Of a DNA stretch of 64,000 bases, positions 54,045 to 63,930 are shown one piece after another (the stretch's first letter is position 1; each line of letters starts with the position of its first letter). A model generated the notes under the pieces. That model did no database searches and was not told the origin of the DNA. It saw only the letters and a list, made by a program, of their open reading frames with translations. The position numbers were made by a program, and so were the translations under genes. This stretch comes from Diphasiastrum complanatum (Eukaryota; Streptophyta; Lycopodiopsida; Lycopodiales; Lycopodiaceae): NCBI GenBank assembly GCA_029204225.1, contig CM055095.1:44109184-44173183 (forward strand). The letters are read 5' to 3'.

Positions 54045-55096
54045 CTCCAGGCGCTGTATGAATGTGACAATATGGAACAATGCCTCTATCTGAATAGGTG
54101 GGGCGGCGAACTCTGCCAATATAATATGATGTGGTGTAGAGGACTTAGCCCGTATCATCCGAGATAGCATATGAATCTGAAGTCGTGAAATGTGTGCCCA
54201 CTCGGTAGCCGTCAGGCCCGTACTCCATGTCTCTGATGCGTAAAGAGCTGAGGGAACTACCATAGTATCAAAAAGTCGACACTTACTAGTCGCATCTCTA
54301 ATGTGTGAGCTGAAACATAATCTCTCCAAATCTACCAATGATGCATAGCCCTTCCGTAACCGGGAAAATGCAGCCTGTCGCATGCTGAAAGTGGGACCAG
54401 AGAATACCACGCCCAGGTATGTGTAAGAGTCAACTACCTCAAGTGGATGTTCCTCCCACAAGCTCATGTCACATCATGAAGGATCTAGAGGTGTTAAACA
54501 CCATAACTTTGGTTTTGGCCACATTCACTGACAATCCCCACTGAATACAACAGGAGTGAAGCGCATCCAGATGCCGTTGCAGGCCTTCCCTCTAGTGATA
54601 CAACTCCTGATACTCGGATCCGGCCAATAACTCGTTTGTACAATACCACAACTGCCTGTATGATATCCTCCTGGAAGCCACAATCCCAAAGCCTCCGTAT
54701 CAATAAATGTCTAGGCACCGAGTCAAAGGCTTTGCGAAAATCCACAAAGCAGCAGTAAACACGCTCTCTCATGGCCTTAGCCTCCTCAATGATGGCTCTC
54801 AAGGTGAAAATATGATCGGATGTAGTATATCCTGGTCTGAAACCAGCTTGGCCAATGGCATGCAATGCTCTAGTATCCATCTCTGTACTGATCTCTGACT
54901 GAAGAATAGAACCATAGACCTTGGCAAAGAGGTGGCTGATCATGATGGTACGATAGTTGTCGACTTTCATGAGATCACCGCCTTTATGGATAGGATAAAT
55001 AAGGTTTGTGGACCAAGGGGAGGGGAAACCAGATGTAATAGCGCGGTTAAATAGGAAAGAGAGAAAGGGTGAGAGGATGTCAACGGCCTGCTTCAA
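54045..55096 (-). pseudogene. LINE N reverse transcriptase
   Basis: Frame 54494-55096: FPSPWSTNLIYPIHKGGDLM, YRTIMISHLFAKVYGSILQS, CCFVDFRKAFDSVPRHLLIR. A deletion after IGRIRVSGVVSLE drops the motif with YADD; the text resumes at the thumb (54036-54467: VVDSYTYLGVVFSGPTFSMR, FSSHIRDATSKCRLFDTMVV). Inactive. Confidence 0.85.
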
Positions 55097-55141
55097 GAGT
55101 TCAGCCTCTAGATCGTCAATGTCTTTGGCCTTATGTAGGTT

Positions 55142-55590
55142 TCACCGGTCGATGGCCTCTTTTACTATGTCCGGAGAGAATATATTAGAGGTACATGTGT
55201 ATGGGTGTGTGGGAAGTGGAGGAGTATCAGGTACAATGTACAACAATGTGGCATAGATCACCCATGTGCTAAGATCTGTGATCCGGGGTGGAGGTGCTCG
55301 TGAGAGGAATTTTTGCCAAAAAGAACGCGACGAGGAGCTAAAGTGAAGGTCCATCATCTTCTTCCCCTTGCAAATTTCATATGCAATTTTCTTTCTGCGG
55401 GTGGTTCTACGATATACACGAGATAAGTCCTTTGCAAGATGAGGGAGGTGGCAGCGTGCAAAAATCAAGTTCAGATGAAGTTGGTTACATTCGTGGTCAT
55501 ACCAAGGGTTATGCGGTCTATGTCGTAAGTGCTTGGGCCGTGGGGATGGAAAAGCAAGGGATGCAGAGGTATGCAGGGTCCGAACAAGAA
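55142..55590 (-). pseudogene. LINE N linker
   Basis: Frame 55142-55468: LAKDLSRVYRRTTRRKKIAY, SSSRSFWQKFLSRAPPPRIT and PDTPPLPTHPYTCTSNIFSP. The linker joins endonuclease and RT; a stop separates it from the RT frame near 55100. Confidence 0.8.
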
Positions 55591-55597
55591 AAAGAGA

Positions 55598-56551
55598 CTA
55601 GTCTGCCAAAGTAGTTGCATAGGGAAAATGGGTCAGGAGATCAGATAAGATTTCCCGATACAGAGGGGTTTTTTGAGGGTTATAGCGGTAGACGGTCTTT
55701 TCACTAGGGGTGAATGTACTAGCACAGGGGGTGTGAAGAAGGCCAATAGAGAGAGAGAGGTATGAGTGGTCAGACAGGGTGGTACGGTGAACCAAGAAAG
55801 ATGAAATGTAGGGGAGGAGAGACGGCAATCCCATGAAATAGTCAACAACACTACTCCCTCCGCTATGTGGAAAACAGGTAAAGTCACCTGAATCAGGCCA
55901 CTGCAATAAGCCATTATAAATGGCCAATCCGTGAGCCTCGCCCAACTGAAGCATCAGCTCTCCATATGCGGTAACTGGACCCTCTGCATCTGCTTATCGT
56001 CGCCGGAGGCCAAGATCATCCCAGTCTAAAGCATGTATCCGTTGTGGATCATCCTCTGCTCTATGAAACTCTGTCTGCCTGGATCCAGTCCTGGCATTAA
56101 AGTCGCAAGCTATGAGAATATAACCCCGCTCCTCGTATCTGATAATGTCTGAAGAGATATCCAAGTAAGGTGACTCCTCATCTGATGTGAAAACTGATGT
56201 GTCTGGTGGAAAATAGCAAACAGCTAGAAAAAGGTCTCGGTTCAGTCCCGTCAGAGTCCGGTCCACCCGAATCCAAATATAGCGAGCTCGCTCATCAGTA
56301 TGCACCAACTCGACCCAAGGCCGAATGAAGTCACGGACTAAGCAAGCCACCCCACCAGAACCCTGATCTGTCAATGCTCTTGTCACCCTCCGATGTGCAG
56401 AGAACCAACAAAAACCCGCAACAGCCGATAGACCTCTCTCAGGACTCTCATGTGTCTCGGTAAGTAGTAAGATATCACCCTCAGTGCAAAAAACTTTAAA
56501 ATCTCCGATGGTAGCTGAAGAATGAGTGCCATTGCAGTTCCATAATCTCAA
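55598..56551 (-). pseudogene. LINE N endonuclease
   Basis: Two frames: 55994-56551 with RLWNCNGTHSSATIGDFKVF, LLTETHESPERGLSAVA, LFLAVCYFPPDTSVF and LIACDFNARTGSRQTEF (GDFNAR with Cys for Gly); and 55598-55954 with MLQLGEAHGLAIYNGLLQWP and RTTLSDHSYLSLSI. One TAA near 55995 (AEGPV context) divides them, so little else is lost. Confidence 0.87.
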
Positions 56552-56608
56552 CCGCGATGCTCTAGAAAGAGCCCCCGAACCGCTACCTAGTCCGAAGGGC
56601 CATGCTCC

Positions 56609-57294
56609 CTATTTGTCAGGATTCGGAGGATCAATGTATTGAGCTTTGCCATCCCGATAAATTACCCTCTTCCCCAACGCTTTTGCCTCACTGAATGCCT
56701 TTTTCCGATTTGCAACCTGCATGGGAGTGAGATCATCATCCATAAATATAAGTATACCTCTAAGCTTAGCCCACAGTTTGAGGGTTGCCCGTCTCTCTTC
56801 CAAATTCGTGAAGCGAACAATGAGTGTAGAAGAGTCTCGTTTGGTTCTCCAAGCTCTATCCAACCCTTCGGAGTGGTGGGAGAGTGTGCTTGAAAGAAAG
56901 CTGGTTGCTTCAGTCTTTGGATCATTGGTGTCTTCAATTCCGCGGACCCTTATATTCAGGGTTTTGTACTCGCGCATTCGCTCTTCGGATATGGTGGCTG
57001 AAATGACTCGGTTGAAGGAGGGTGTACCTTCCTTAACATCTTCCTTGAAAAGAGAGGCCCACGTTTTCGTCTCTATGCTGCTCTATCTTCTCTTCCAATT
57101 CTTGAATCTTGGTAGGTTCTCCTTCATTACTTATTGCTGCCTCCAAAGAAGTAATCCGGGTTAACATGGTTTCCCGCTCAGCGGAAATAGATTGAATGAT
57201 CCCTTGAAGCTGTCTCATTTCCTTTCGTAGAGAGGTCGATTCGTGTTTGATCTGCTCGATGTAGGAAAGAATGTACTGTTCAAATGACTTGGCA
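56609..57294 (-). pseudogene. LINE N ORF1, C-terminal part
   Basis: RNA-binding part 56609-56977: YKTLNIRVRGIEDTNDPKTE, STLIVRFTNLEERRATLKLW, MDDDLTPMQVANRKKAFSEA. Coiled coil 57033-57290: QLQGIIQSISAERETML, TRITSLEAAISNEGEP, IQELEEKIEQHRDE. A frame break lies near 57030. The rest of the reading frame continues at 63931 on the other side of gypsy-3. Confidence 0.83.
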
Positions 57295-57298
57295 GGTG
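57295..57298. repeat. Left target-site duplication of gypsy-3 (GGTG)
   Basis: GGTG here and at 63927-63930. Removing the element and one copy restores an in-frame ORF1 reading across the site, so the pre-insertion site is clear. The fifth base differs (A versus T). Confidence 0.75.
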
Positions 57299-57748
57299 AG
57301 TTATGAACATAGCCACGGCCGATCTAGATTTAGTCTATGAAAGCATCACATAAGCAAGACTTAACCCTAGAAAGCAGGAGAGAGAAAGCTTAAAGAGACT
57401 AAAGAAGGAGATCATATCATAAGCCAAGTAACAAATGACACAGAATCCCTACTTATAGCCAAGAGGAAGCCCTAAAAGGAAGCTTCCAGTGGCTAGGGCC
57501 AAACTGAGAGGGAAAATAGTGCGCCCTCCAAGAAGGCCCCCACTCTCAGTAATATGACCAAATAACCAATATAGTGAATCATAGGGCCCAAGGCCAATAA
57601 TATGGTCTAAATGTCAATAATAGGGCCCAAGGCCAACCATATAGTCTAAATGTCAAATAATGAATAAAAAAGGGCCCAAAGCCTGCCTATGCATAAAGTA
57701 AAGTAAATGTAAATGGACATGGCGAATGTAATGAGCCGAGTCCATAAC
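57299..57748 (-). repeat. Gypsy-3 3' LTR
   Basis: 450 bp. On the plus strand it starts AGTTATGAACATAG and ends GTCCATAACT, giving inverted ends AGTTATG/CATAACT. A polypurine tract (element strand GGGGAGAG) lies at its right edge. Confidence 0.88.
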
Positions 57749-57790
57749 TCTCCCCGACACAAAAATACCCAATTGCCATAAAGGACTGGA

Positions 57791-58024
57791 TCAAGTAACA
57801 GCAAGCCCTGGAGGATCAACTGGAACAGCATCTGGTGTAGTAACAACTGGAGCAACAGCTGATGTAGAGGAATCAACAAGTGCGGCAAGAGCACGAGCCT
57901 GATCCGCAAGTGACGGTGTATGATAAAAGACATCAATAGGCTCCCATGTGGCCTCCTCAACAGGACGACCATCCCACTGGACTAGGAACTGAATCTGCCG
58001 GCGGCGTCGACTATGATGCAAACG
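57791..58024 (-). pseudogene. Gypsy-3 chromodomain
   Basis: RRRRQIQFLVQWDGRPVEEA then TWEPIDVFYHT: the LV.W.G.P.EEATWEP chromodomain signature at the integrase end. A TAG just upstream (58026-58028, after PAAIL) cuts it from integrase. The alanine/valine-rich tail runs to the stop at 57791. Confidence 0.85.
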
Positions 58025-58027
58025 CAC

Positions 58028-58345
58028 CTAAAGGATAGCAGCAGGTAATAAAGGAAAGAGATCCGGTGCAGTAGGAAACTCAGCATCACGAGGAGCATCA
58101 TCCTCAATAGCAGCACGTAATAAACTGACATGGAATATATCACAGGCACGTGTGGAAGCAGGAAGCTGAAGACGATATGTAACTGGACTAAGAACCTCCA
58201 ATATACAATAAGGCCCATAATAACGTGGTGCAAGCTTCTCAGTAGAAGCATGGCCCTGAATAAAATGATGACATGCAAACCGTAGGCGTAGATATACCAT
58301 ATCACCAACATGAAACTCAACATGACGTCGATGACGATCAACTTA
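58028..58345 (-). pseudogene. Gypsy-3 integrase C-terminal module
   Basis: GDMVYLRLRFACHHFIQGHA, KLAPRYYGPYCILEVLSPVT and DIFHVSLLRAAIEDDA form the usual GPF/Y-like module. It is separated from the main frame by TAA at 58343 (after RYQA) and from the chromodomain by TAG at 58026-58028. Confidence 0.85.
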
Positions 58346-60160
58346 AGCCTGATAACGCTGCTGGACCTGCTGCAAATGGGAACTGGCCTGGAGAATAAGC
58401 TCGCGAGCACCTGATAGAAATGAAGACAGTGTCACAGGTGTATCCTCGGGAGGAAGAGGAATACACGGTAAAAGAGGTGCATAACCATGAGATAATAAAA
58501 ATGGTGCAACGCCGGTGCTGGTACTAACAGAGCTGTTATAGCTATACTCTGCCAAACATAAGTGCTGATCCCAATCCGTCCCTGAAGGAGTAACAAAATG
58601 GCGCAAATAATCCTCAAGGATCCTGTTAAGGACCTCAGACTGCCCATCAGAAGTAGAATGATAAGCAGACCCCATAAAAAGCTGTACATCCAATATACGC
58701 ATAAGCTCTGTCCAGAGCAATAATGTAAACTTACTATCCCGATCAGAAAGGATAGTACGAGGAAACCCATGTAGGCGAAATATCTTTGAAAGGAACAAGC
58801 GTGCACACTGCTCTGCTGTGATAGTACCGCGGACGGGTATGAAATGTGCCTGTTTCGAGAACCTGTCAACTACCACCATACATGAATCGTGACCACGACG
58901 GGTGCAGGGAAGGCCAATGATGAAGTCCATAGAAACATCAGTCCACTGGCGGTGAGGAATAGGCCAACTCTGAAGCAAACCAACGGACTTAGCACGGGAG
59001 TACTTATTACGTAAGCAGAAAGGACAGGTACGAATAAGTACAACAAGCTCTTTCCCTAGGGATGGCCAATAGAAATGATCCTTAGGACGAGCATAAGACA
59101 TCTGAAAACCAAAATGACCCCCAACTGGGGACGAATGAGCATCCGACAACAACTTAGAACGGATACCCAAAGAACTAGGAATACAAAGGGAACCATAATG
59201 ATAAAGACAGTGGTCAACAATGGAATAAGCCTGATGAGGTGAAGACGACATAGGTGGAGCAGAACTATAAACATCACGAAAATCAGAACATGTAAGATAA
59301 GCAGATGGAAGATCATCAAACCAAGAAGGGATCGTGGCAACAAGGGTATTCAATAAAGCAGGAAGTCTAGACAATGCGTCAGCAGCAGTGTTAGCACGAC
59401 CAGGACGATACAAAATAGAAAAATCAAAAGATTGTAAAAACTGCAACCAACGAAACTGACGATCACTAAGATCACGCTGGGAGAAGAGATAATGTAAGGA
59501 CTGATGATCAGTAACGATATCAAAAGGAACACGGTACAGGTAATGGCGCCACTTCTTAAGAGCATAGATAATGGCAAGAAGCTCTTTCTCATGGACAGAA
59601 TAACGTTGCTCATAAGAGCGTAAACGACGCGACTCATAAGCAATAATACACTGAGACTGACGAAGCAAGGCACCCAAACCAACATTACTAGCATCGGTCT
59701 CAACAATATATTTTTGATCAAACTGTGGTAAACACAGGACAGAGGCCTCCACAACAGCACGACGAAGAGTGTCAAAGGCGAACTGACAATCAGAAGTCCA
59801 AACAAAAGCACTAGACTTCTTCAAAAGGGCATGAAGAGGGGCAGCCACAGTGGCAAAGTGAGGAACAGGACGACGAAGGTGAGTAGCGAGACCAAGAAAC
59901 ATACGAACATGGTGGACATCTGTGGGAACAGGCCAATCAGCGATTGCCCGAACCTTATGAGGGTCCAAACGAATACGACCATCACAAATGAGAAATCCTA
60001 AAAACTCAATCTCAACAACAGCAAAGGAACACTTAGAAAGTTTAGCAAACAACTGGTGATGAACAAGCAATTGAAAAACAGATGAAAGATGTAACACATG
60101 CTCATCAAGAGTCTTACTAAAAACAAGAATATCATCAAAAGACGCATGATGTTATTCATC
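58343..60160 (-). pseudogene. Gypsy-3 RT end, RNase H and integrase (584 codons open)
   Basis: Reads from the RT catalytic remnant [20 protein letters not shown] through the connection, RNase H (YIVETDASNVGLGALLRQSQ, RYSVHEKELLAIIYALKKWR, ANTAADALSRLPA), integrase finger (HSSPVGGHFGFQM..CPFCLRNK) and DDE core (VSMDFIIGLPCTRRGHDS, ILSDRDSKFTLLLWTEL, TSDGQSEVLNRILEDYLRHF), to LQQVQQRYQA. Integrase catalytic residues are all present. The annotated start at 60097 is arbitrary; the frame begins at the RT deletion. Confidence 0.9.
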
Positions 60161-60801
60161 ACATTCTGGAACGTAGGTGGACCATTAGTAACACCAAAAG
60201 GAAGAACACGAAACTCATACAAACCAAGATGGGTACGAAACGCAGTCTTGTGTTCGTCCGAAGGATGCATCCTAATCTGGTGATAGCCGGAACGTAAGTC
60301 TATCTTAGAAAGAAGATGAGAGGTGCCTAACTAGTCAAAGAGATCATCCATGTGAGGAATAGGATACTAGTTACGGATGGTCAACTTATTGAGGGCACGA
60401 TAATCAATGCAGAGGCGTTTGGAACCATCTTTCTTACTGACAAGGAGAACAGGGGCACCAAAAGGACTGTGACTAGGAACAATAAGGCCCTGATCTAGTA
60501 AAGCAGTAATCTGAAGCTCAACCTCATCACGCTCAGACTTAGACATACGGTAAGGAGGCCGGGAGGGAGGAGCAGAACCAGGACGCAAATCAATATGGTG
60601 GTTCACATCACGTAATGGTGGTAGCGTCGTAGGTTCTGAAAAGACAAATGCATACTGATGTAATAAGTCAGAGATCACCTGAGGAACAGCTGCTGGAGGA
60701 GAGGTAGTCACTGGAGAATCTGCTGCAGCACGCTGAACACATAGTAAAGTTGCACAATGAGCCTTAGGTAGGCTGCGGATAAACTGCTTCCCGCTGATCA
60801 G
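60120..60801 (-). pseudogene. Gypsy-3 RT N-terminal part with stops and palm deletion
   Basis: Frame 60367-60711 includes [20 protein letters not shown] then RN-TAG. A second TAG follows in FD-TAG-LG, then [32 protein letters not shown]. There the text jumps to ASFDDILVF, missing about eight residues that should lead into Y-L-D-D, and the frame changes. RT is inactive. Confidence 0.88.
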
Positions 60802-62466
60802 CTAGAAATCTGCCTGAGAATCAATACCAGCAAGTGAGTGGGTCACTGCATCATGAACAAATGTCAATGTCTGCTGAGCCAGGTCCAAAGTAACCGCTCC
60901 CAATGAAGCAAACCAATCAGCACCAAGGATAAGGTCATAGCGCTCCAGAGGAATGATATAAAGATCTGCCTGTCCAGAAAAATCACCAATGCGGTAGGAT
61001 AATCCCTGAAACATCTGAGAACTAGGAAATGAGTGAGAACTGGCAACCTCGACTGTGAGAGGCTGTGGAGCAGGAATAGGTGAAGCGCGTATCCGGCTGA
61101 GGACATAACTGCTGATAAAGGAATGAGTGTTGCCGGTATCAACTAAAGCAATATACTCACGACCAGTAATGCGCACACGTAGCCGAATGGAGCGAGGACC
61201 GGGGCACCCTGTCCAGGTAGCATAAGCAAGCTGAGCATGGCAAGTAGCAGGAAGTAAATCAGTAGAAGGCTCAGGAGATAGATCAGGCTCATCAGATATA
61301 TGAATGTAGATATCGGACTCATCTGGGGTAGTGCCCTCATGGTAGAAAACAGCAGTAGAAGTAGGCAGGGGCTGGCGGCAATCACGGGCAATGTGGTCAG
61401 GACTCTTACAACAAAAGCAAAGACGCTTCTGCTGAATGTCAGCGAAATCTGCAGACGTGTAGACAAAAGCAGGACGAGGAGGCGAAGGCCGAGGAGCGGG
61501 AGAAGTAAGAGAAGAGGTCGGGACGACAGTGGATGGGGCAGATGGGGCCGGAGATGGTAGAGGTGAAAGAGATGGACGGGGTCGGGAAAAGCGAAAGGGA
61601 GCAGGATCAGGGTACTTATGCTGTAAAGTACTAGCAAGGGACATGGCCTCAACAAGTGTGGGTGGACGGAAAGAAGAGACATCGTATCGTAGAGCACCAC
61701 GAAGTCCAACAATGTAGCGAGAAATAAGCTCGGTGGGCTGAAGATCTGTAAAGAGGTAGGAAAGGTCCATAAACTGATCTGTATAGGAAGAAAGATCACC
61801 AGTCTGAGTAAGACTACGGAATATATCACGCTGGCGGCTCAGCCACTGAGGGTCAATCATAGCATGACGAAGATCACGACGAAAGGTAGGCCATAACTGG
61901 AGACCGTCCTGATCAGGGTCAAGTCGGTAGACCCGCCACCAAGTGGCAGCACGTCCATCTAAATGTAAGGCGGCTAACTGGATCTTCTGAGGATCAGTCT
62001 TAGGGTAAATCTGAAAATAAGTATCAAGCTTTGCAAACCAATTCTCTAACAAGTTCCCGTCAGAGGAACCAGAATAGGTGGCAAGCTGTACCCGATCACA
62101 AAAATCTCGAGCAAAATGTGGCTCAGGAGCTAGATGTCGTGGAAAATGTGACTCAGGAGCTGTAGGACGTGGAAAACCGGGTGGTGGGTTAGGTGGAAAA
62201 TGAGGCCCACCGCCAAAGGAAGTAGACGAGCATGGAAGTCCAAATGGAGACCCAAATGATGAATGAACAGGGGCTTTGCCAGGTCCATGTGGCTGTAAGG
62301 AATCAATCTGTGACTGCATAGTGGCAAAGCCGGTCTGTAGAGTGGTAAAACCGGTCATCATTTGGTCGAAACGACTACTGAGGAGAGTAAGAGAGTCACG
62401 CATATCAGCAAACTGTTCATCTAAAGGTCCGGAATGACTCGCAGGTGTAGTGGGTGAGCTAGCCAT
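60802..62466 (-). CDS. Gypsy-3 gag-protease, open (554 aa)
   Basis: Uninterrupted from MASSPTTPASHSGPLDEQFA. About residues 135-270: gag core (NWFAKLDTYFQIYPKTDPQK, WWRVYRLDPDQDGL, RQRDIFRSLTQTGDLSSYTD). About 370-385: CCHC zinc knuckle CFCCKSPDHIARDC, for genomic RNA packaging. About 450: protease LVDTGNTHSFIS (DTG) with YDLILGADWFASLGAVTLDL. It ends DSQADF then TAG (60802-60804), with RT continuing in the same frame. Gypsy-2 has a TAG at the same place. Confidence 0.9.
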   Translation of the reverse strand: MASSPTTPASHSGPLDEQFADMRDSLTLLSSRFDQMMTGFTTLQTGFATMQSQIDSLQPHGPGKAPVHSSFGSPFGLPCSSTSFGGGPHFPPNPPPGFPRPTAPESHFPRHLAPEPHFARDFCDRVQLATYSGSSDGNLLENWFAKLDTYFQIYPKTDPQKIQLAALHLDGRAATWWRVYRLDPDQDGLQLWPTFRRDLRHAMIDPQWLSRQRDIFRSLTQTGDLSSYTDQFMDLSYLFTDLQPTELISRYIVGLRGALRYDVSSFRPPTLVEAMSLASTLQHKYPDPAPFRFSRPRPSLSPLPSPAPSAPSTVVPTSSLTSPAPRPSPPRPAFVYTSADFADIQQKRLCFCCKSPDHIARDCRQPLPTSTAVFYHEGTTPDESDIYIHISDEPDLSPEPSTDLLPATCHAQLAYATWTGCPGPRSIRLRVRITGREYIALVDTGNTHSFISSYVLSRIRASPIPAPQPLTVEVASSHSFPSSQMFQGLSYRIGDFSGQADLYIIPLERYDLILGADWFASLGAVTLDLAQQTLTFVHDAVTHSLAGIDSQADF

Positions 62467-63472
62467 GAGGAAGAAAAAGTAAGCGAGAAAAGAAATGTGC
62501 TAAACAATTGGACGAACTGAAGGAGAGGACATAAGTCGTCACAACAGGCACGCCAATGAAAAGACACAATAGAACTCGCGATGTAAGATGAACGGAAAGG
62601 ACAACTAAGTAAGAAATACCTCGTAACCGCAACCGGAAGTGAGCTGAAAAATAGCGGCGATATGTCGAGGTACCGGGCAGCCTCCAAAAAAGATGCTAAG
62701 GGCCCGACAACGTGGAGTAAACGGTGGGTAAAAGTATGGGAAACAATAATGGACTATGGGGCTGGAAAGGGAGCAGCCAAGGAAAGGAAGTGATAACAAA
62801 AAGGAGGTATGGGCAGCGAGGAAACAAGGCTGAAAAATCAGAGATCGCCCTTCAAGGGTAAAAAAAAGTTTGCGATAAAGACGAGGAGCAATCCCGATGC
62901 GCGATGAAGTTGGGTGGGAGTGGCTTTCTAAGCATCAAGGCGTGTTTGTATTGTCCGGGGTAGGGTTGCGAACACAGACAGCAGTGTAGGAGGGTGAGCT
63001 GAAATTGAGGCGGATGTAGGGCGCCAGCTATGGTGGAGTGTGGGCGTCCAAGAGAGGTAGTAAACGGCAAAAGAAAATTGGATCAAAAAGATGGGTTGGT
63101 AGGGCGCTAGGAGTGGCTGATGGAAGGTGGCGAATAGGGGTAGCAAAAAGCGGAAATTTTCAGCAAAGGAAGGAGCAGTAGGGCGCTGGTCAACAAGCAT
63201 GAGGGCGCCCAATAGGGCAGCAAATAGGAGGCAGTAGGGCGCCCAAAATAGGGGAGGAAAAAGGCTGAAAATGCAGCAGTAGGCAGCCAGCAAGAGGGCG
63301 CTAGAAATGGGCAGCAAGTGGGCGCCTGTCCTCCTCCGATCCGTCGTGAAAATCTGCAAGACAAGTGTGGAGAAATGCTGAAGATCCGGCTGAAAAATGG
63401 TGAAGATCCAAGCTGAAGATGGGCGCCCTCCTGTGAGAGAAAAATCTGCTCAATGGAGATGCTCAGGAAAGT
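62467..63472 (-). other. Gypsy-3 leader
   Basis: About 1 kb between the primer site and gag, purine-rich on the plus strand, with repeated AGGGCGC(C/T) words (63090-63430). Overlapping minus-strand ORFs of 88-143 codons show no domain and are probably chance. Confidence 0.6.
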
Positions 63473-63484
63473 GATCTGATACCA
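63473..63484 (-). promoter_or_regulatory. Gypsy-3 primer-binding site
   Basis: Plus-strand TCTGATACCA directly next to the 5' LTR, the complement of TGGTATCAGA, tRNA-iMet type. Confidence 0.85.
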
Positions 63485-63926
63485 TGTTATGAACGTAGCC
63501 ACGGCTGATCTAGATTTAGTCTATGAAAGCATCACATAAGCAAGACGAAAGCAGGAGAGAGAAAGCTTAAAGAGACTAAAGAAGGAGATCATATCATAAA
63601 CCAAGTAACAAATGACACAAAATCCCTACTTATAGCCAAGAGGAAGCCCTAAAAGGAAGCTTCCAGTGGCTAGGGCCAAACTGAGAGGGAAAATAGTGCG
63701 CCCTCCAAGAAGGCCCCCACTCTCAGTAACATGACCAAATAACCAATATAGTGAATCATAGGGCCCAAGGCCAATAATATGGTCTAAATGTCAATAATAG
63801 GGCCCAAGGCCAACCATATAGTCTAAATGTCAGATAATGAATAAAAAAGGGCCCAAAGCCTGCCTATGCATAAAGTAAAGTAAATGTAAATGGACATGGC
63901 GAATGTAATGAGCCGAGTCCATAACT
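63485..63926 (-). repeat. Gypsy-3 5' LTR
   Basis: 442 bp, nearly identical to 57299-57748 apart from a short deletion near 63545 (the TTAACCCTAG stretch is absent) and a few substitutions. Confidence 0.88.
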
Positions 63927-63930
63927 GGTG

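Larger units (their letters stand above)
57299..63926 (-). mobile_element. Gypsy-3, nearly complete Ty3/gypsy chromovirus
   Basis: 6.6 kb with both LTRs, primer site, gag with zinc knuckle, DTG protease, RT, RNase H, HHCC/DDE integrase and chromodomain in standard order. The decay consists of several in-frame TAG/TAA codons and one small RT deletion over the catalytic site. LTRs are highly similar apart from a short indel, so it is fairly young. It interrupts LINE N. Confidence 0.93.

Noticed and set aside
61300-61717. Arg/Gly-rich plus-strand ORFs at 61300-61717 and 23880-24309
   Set aside because: Antisense shadows of gypsy gag Pro/Ser-rich sequence.
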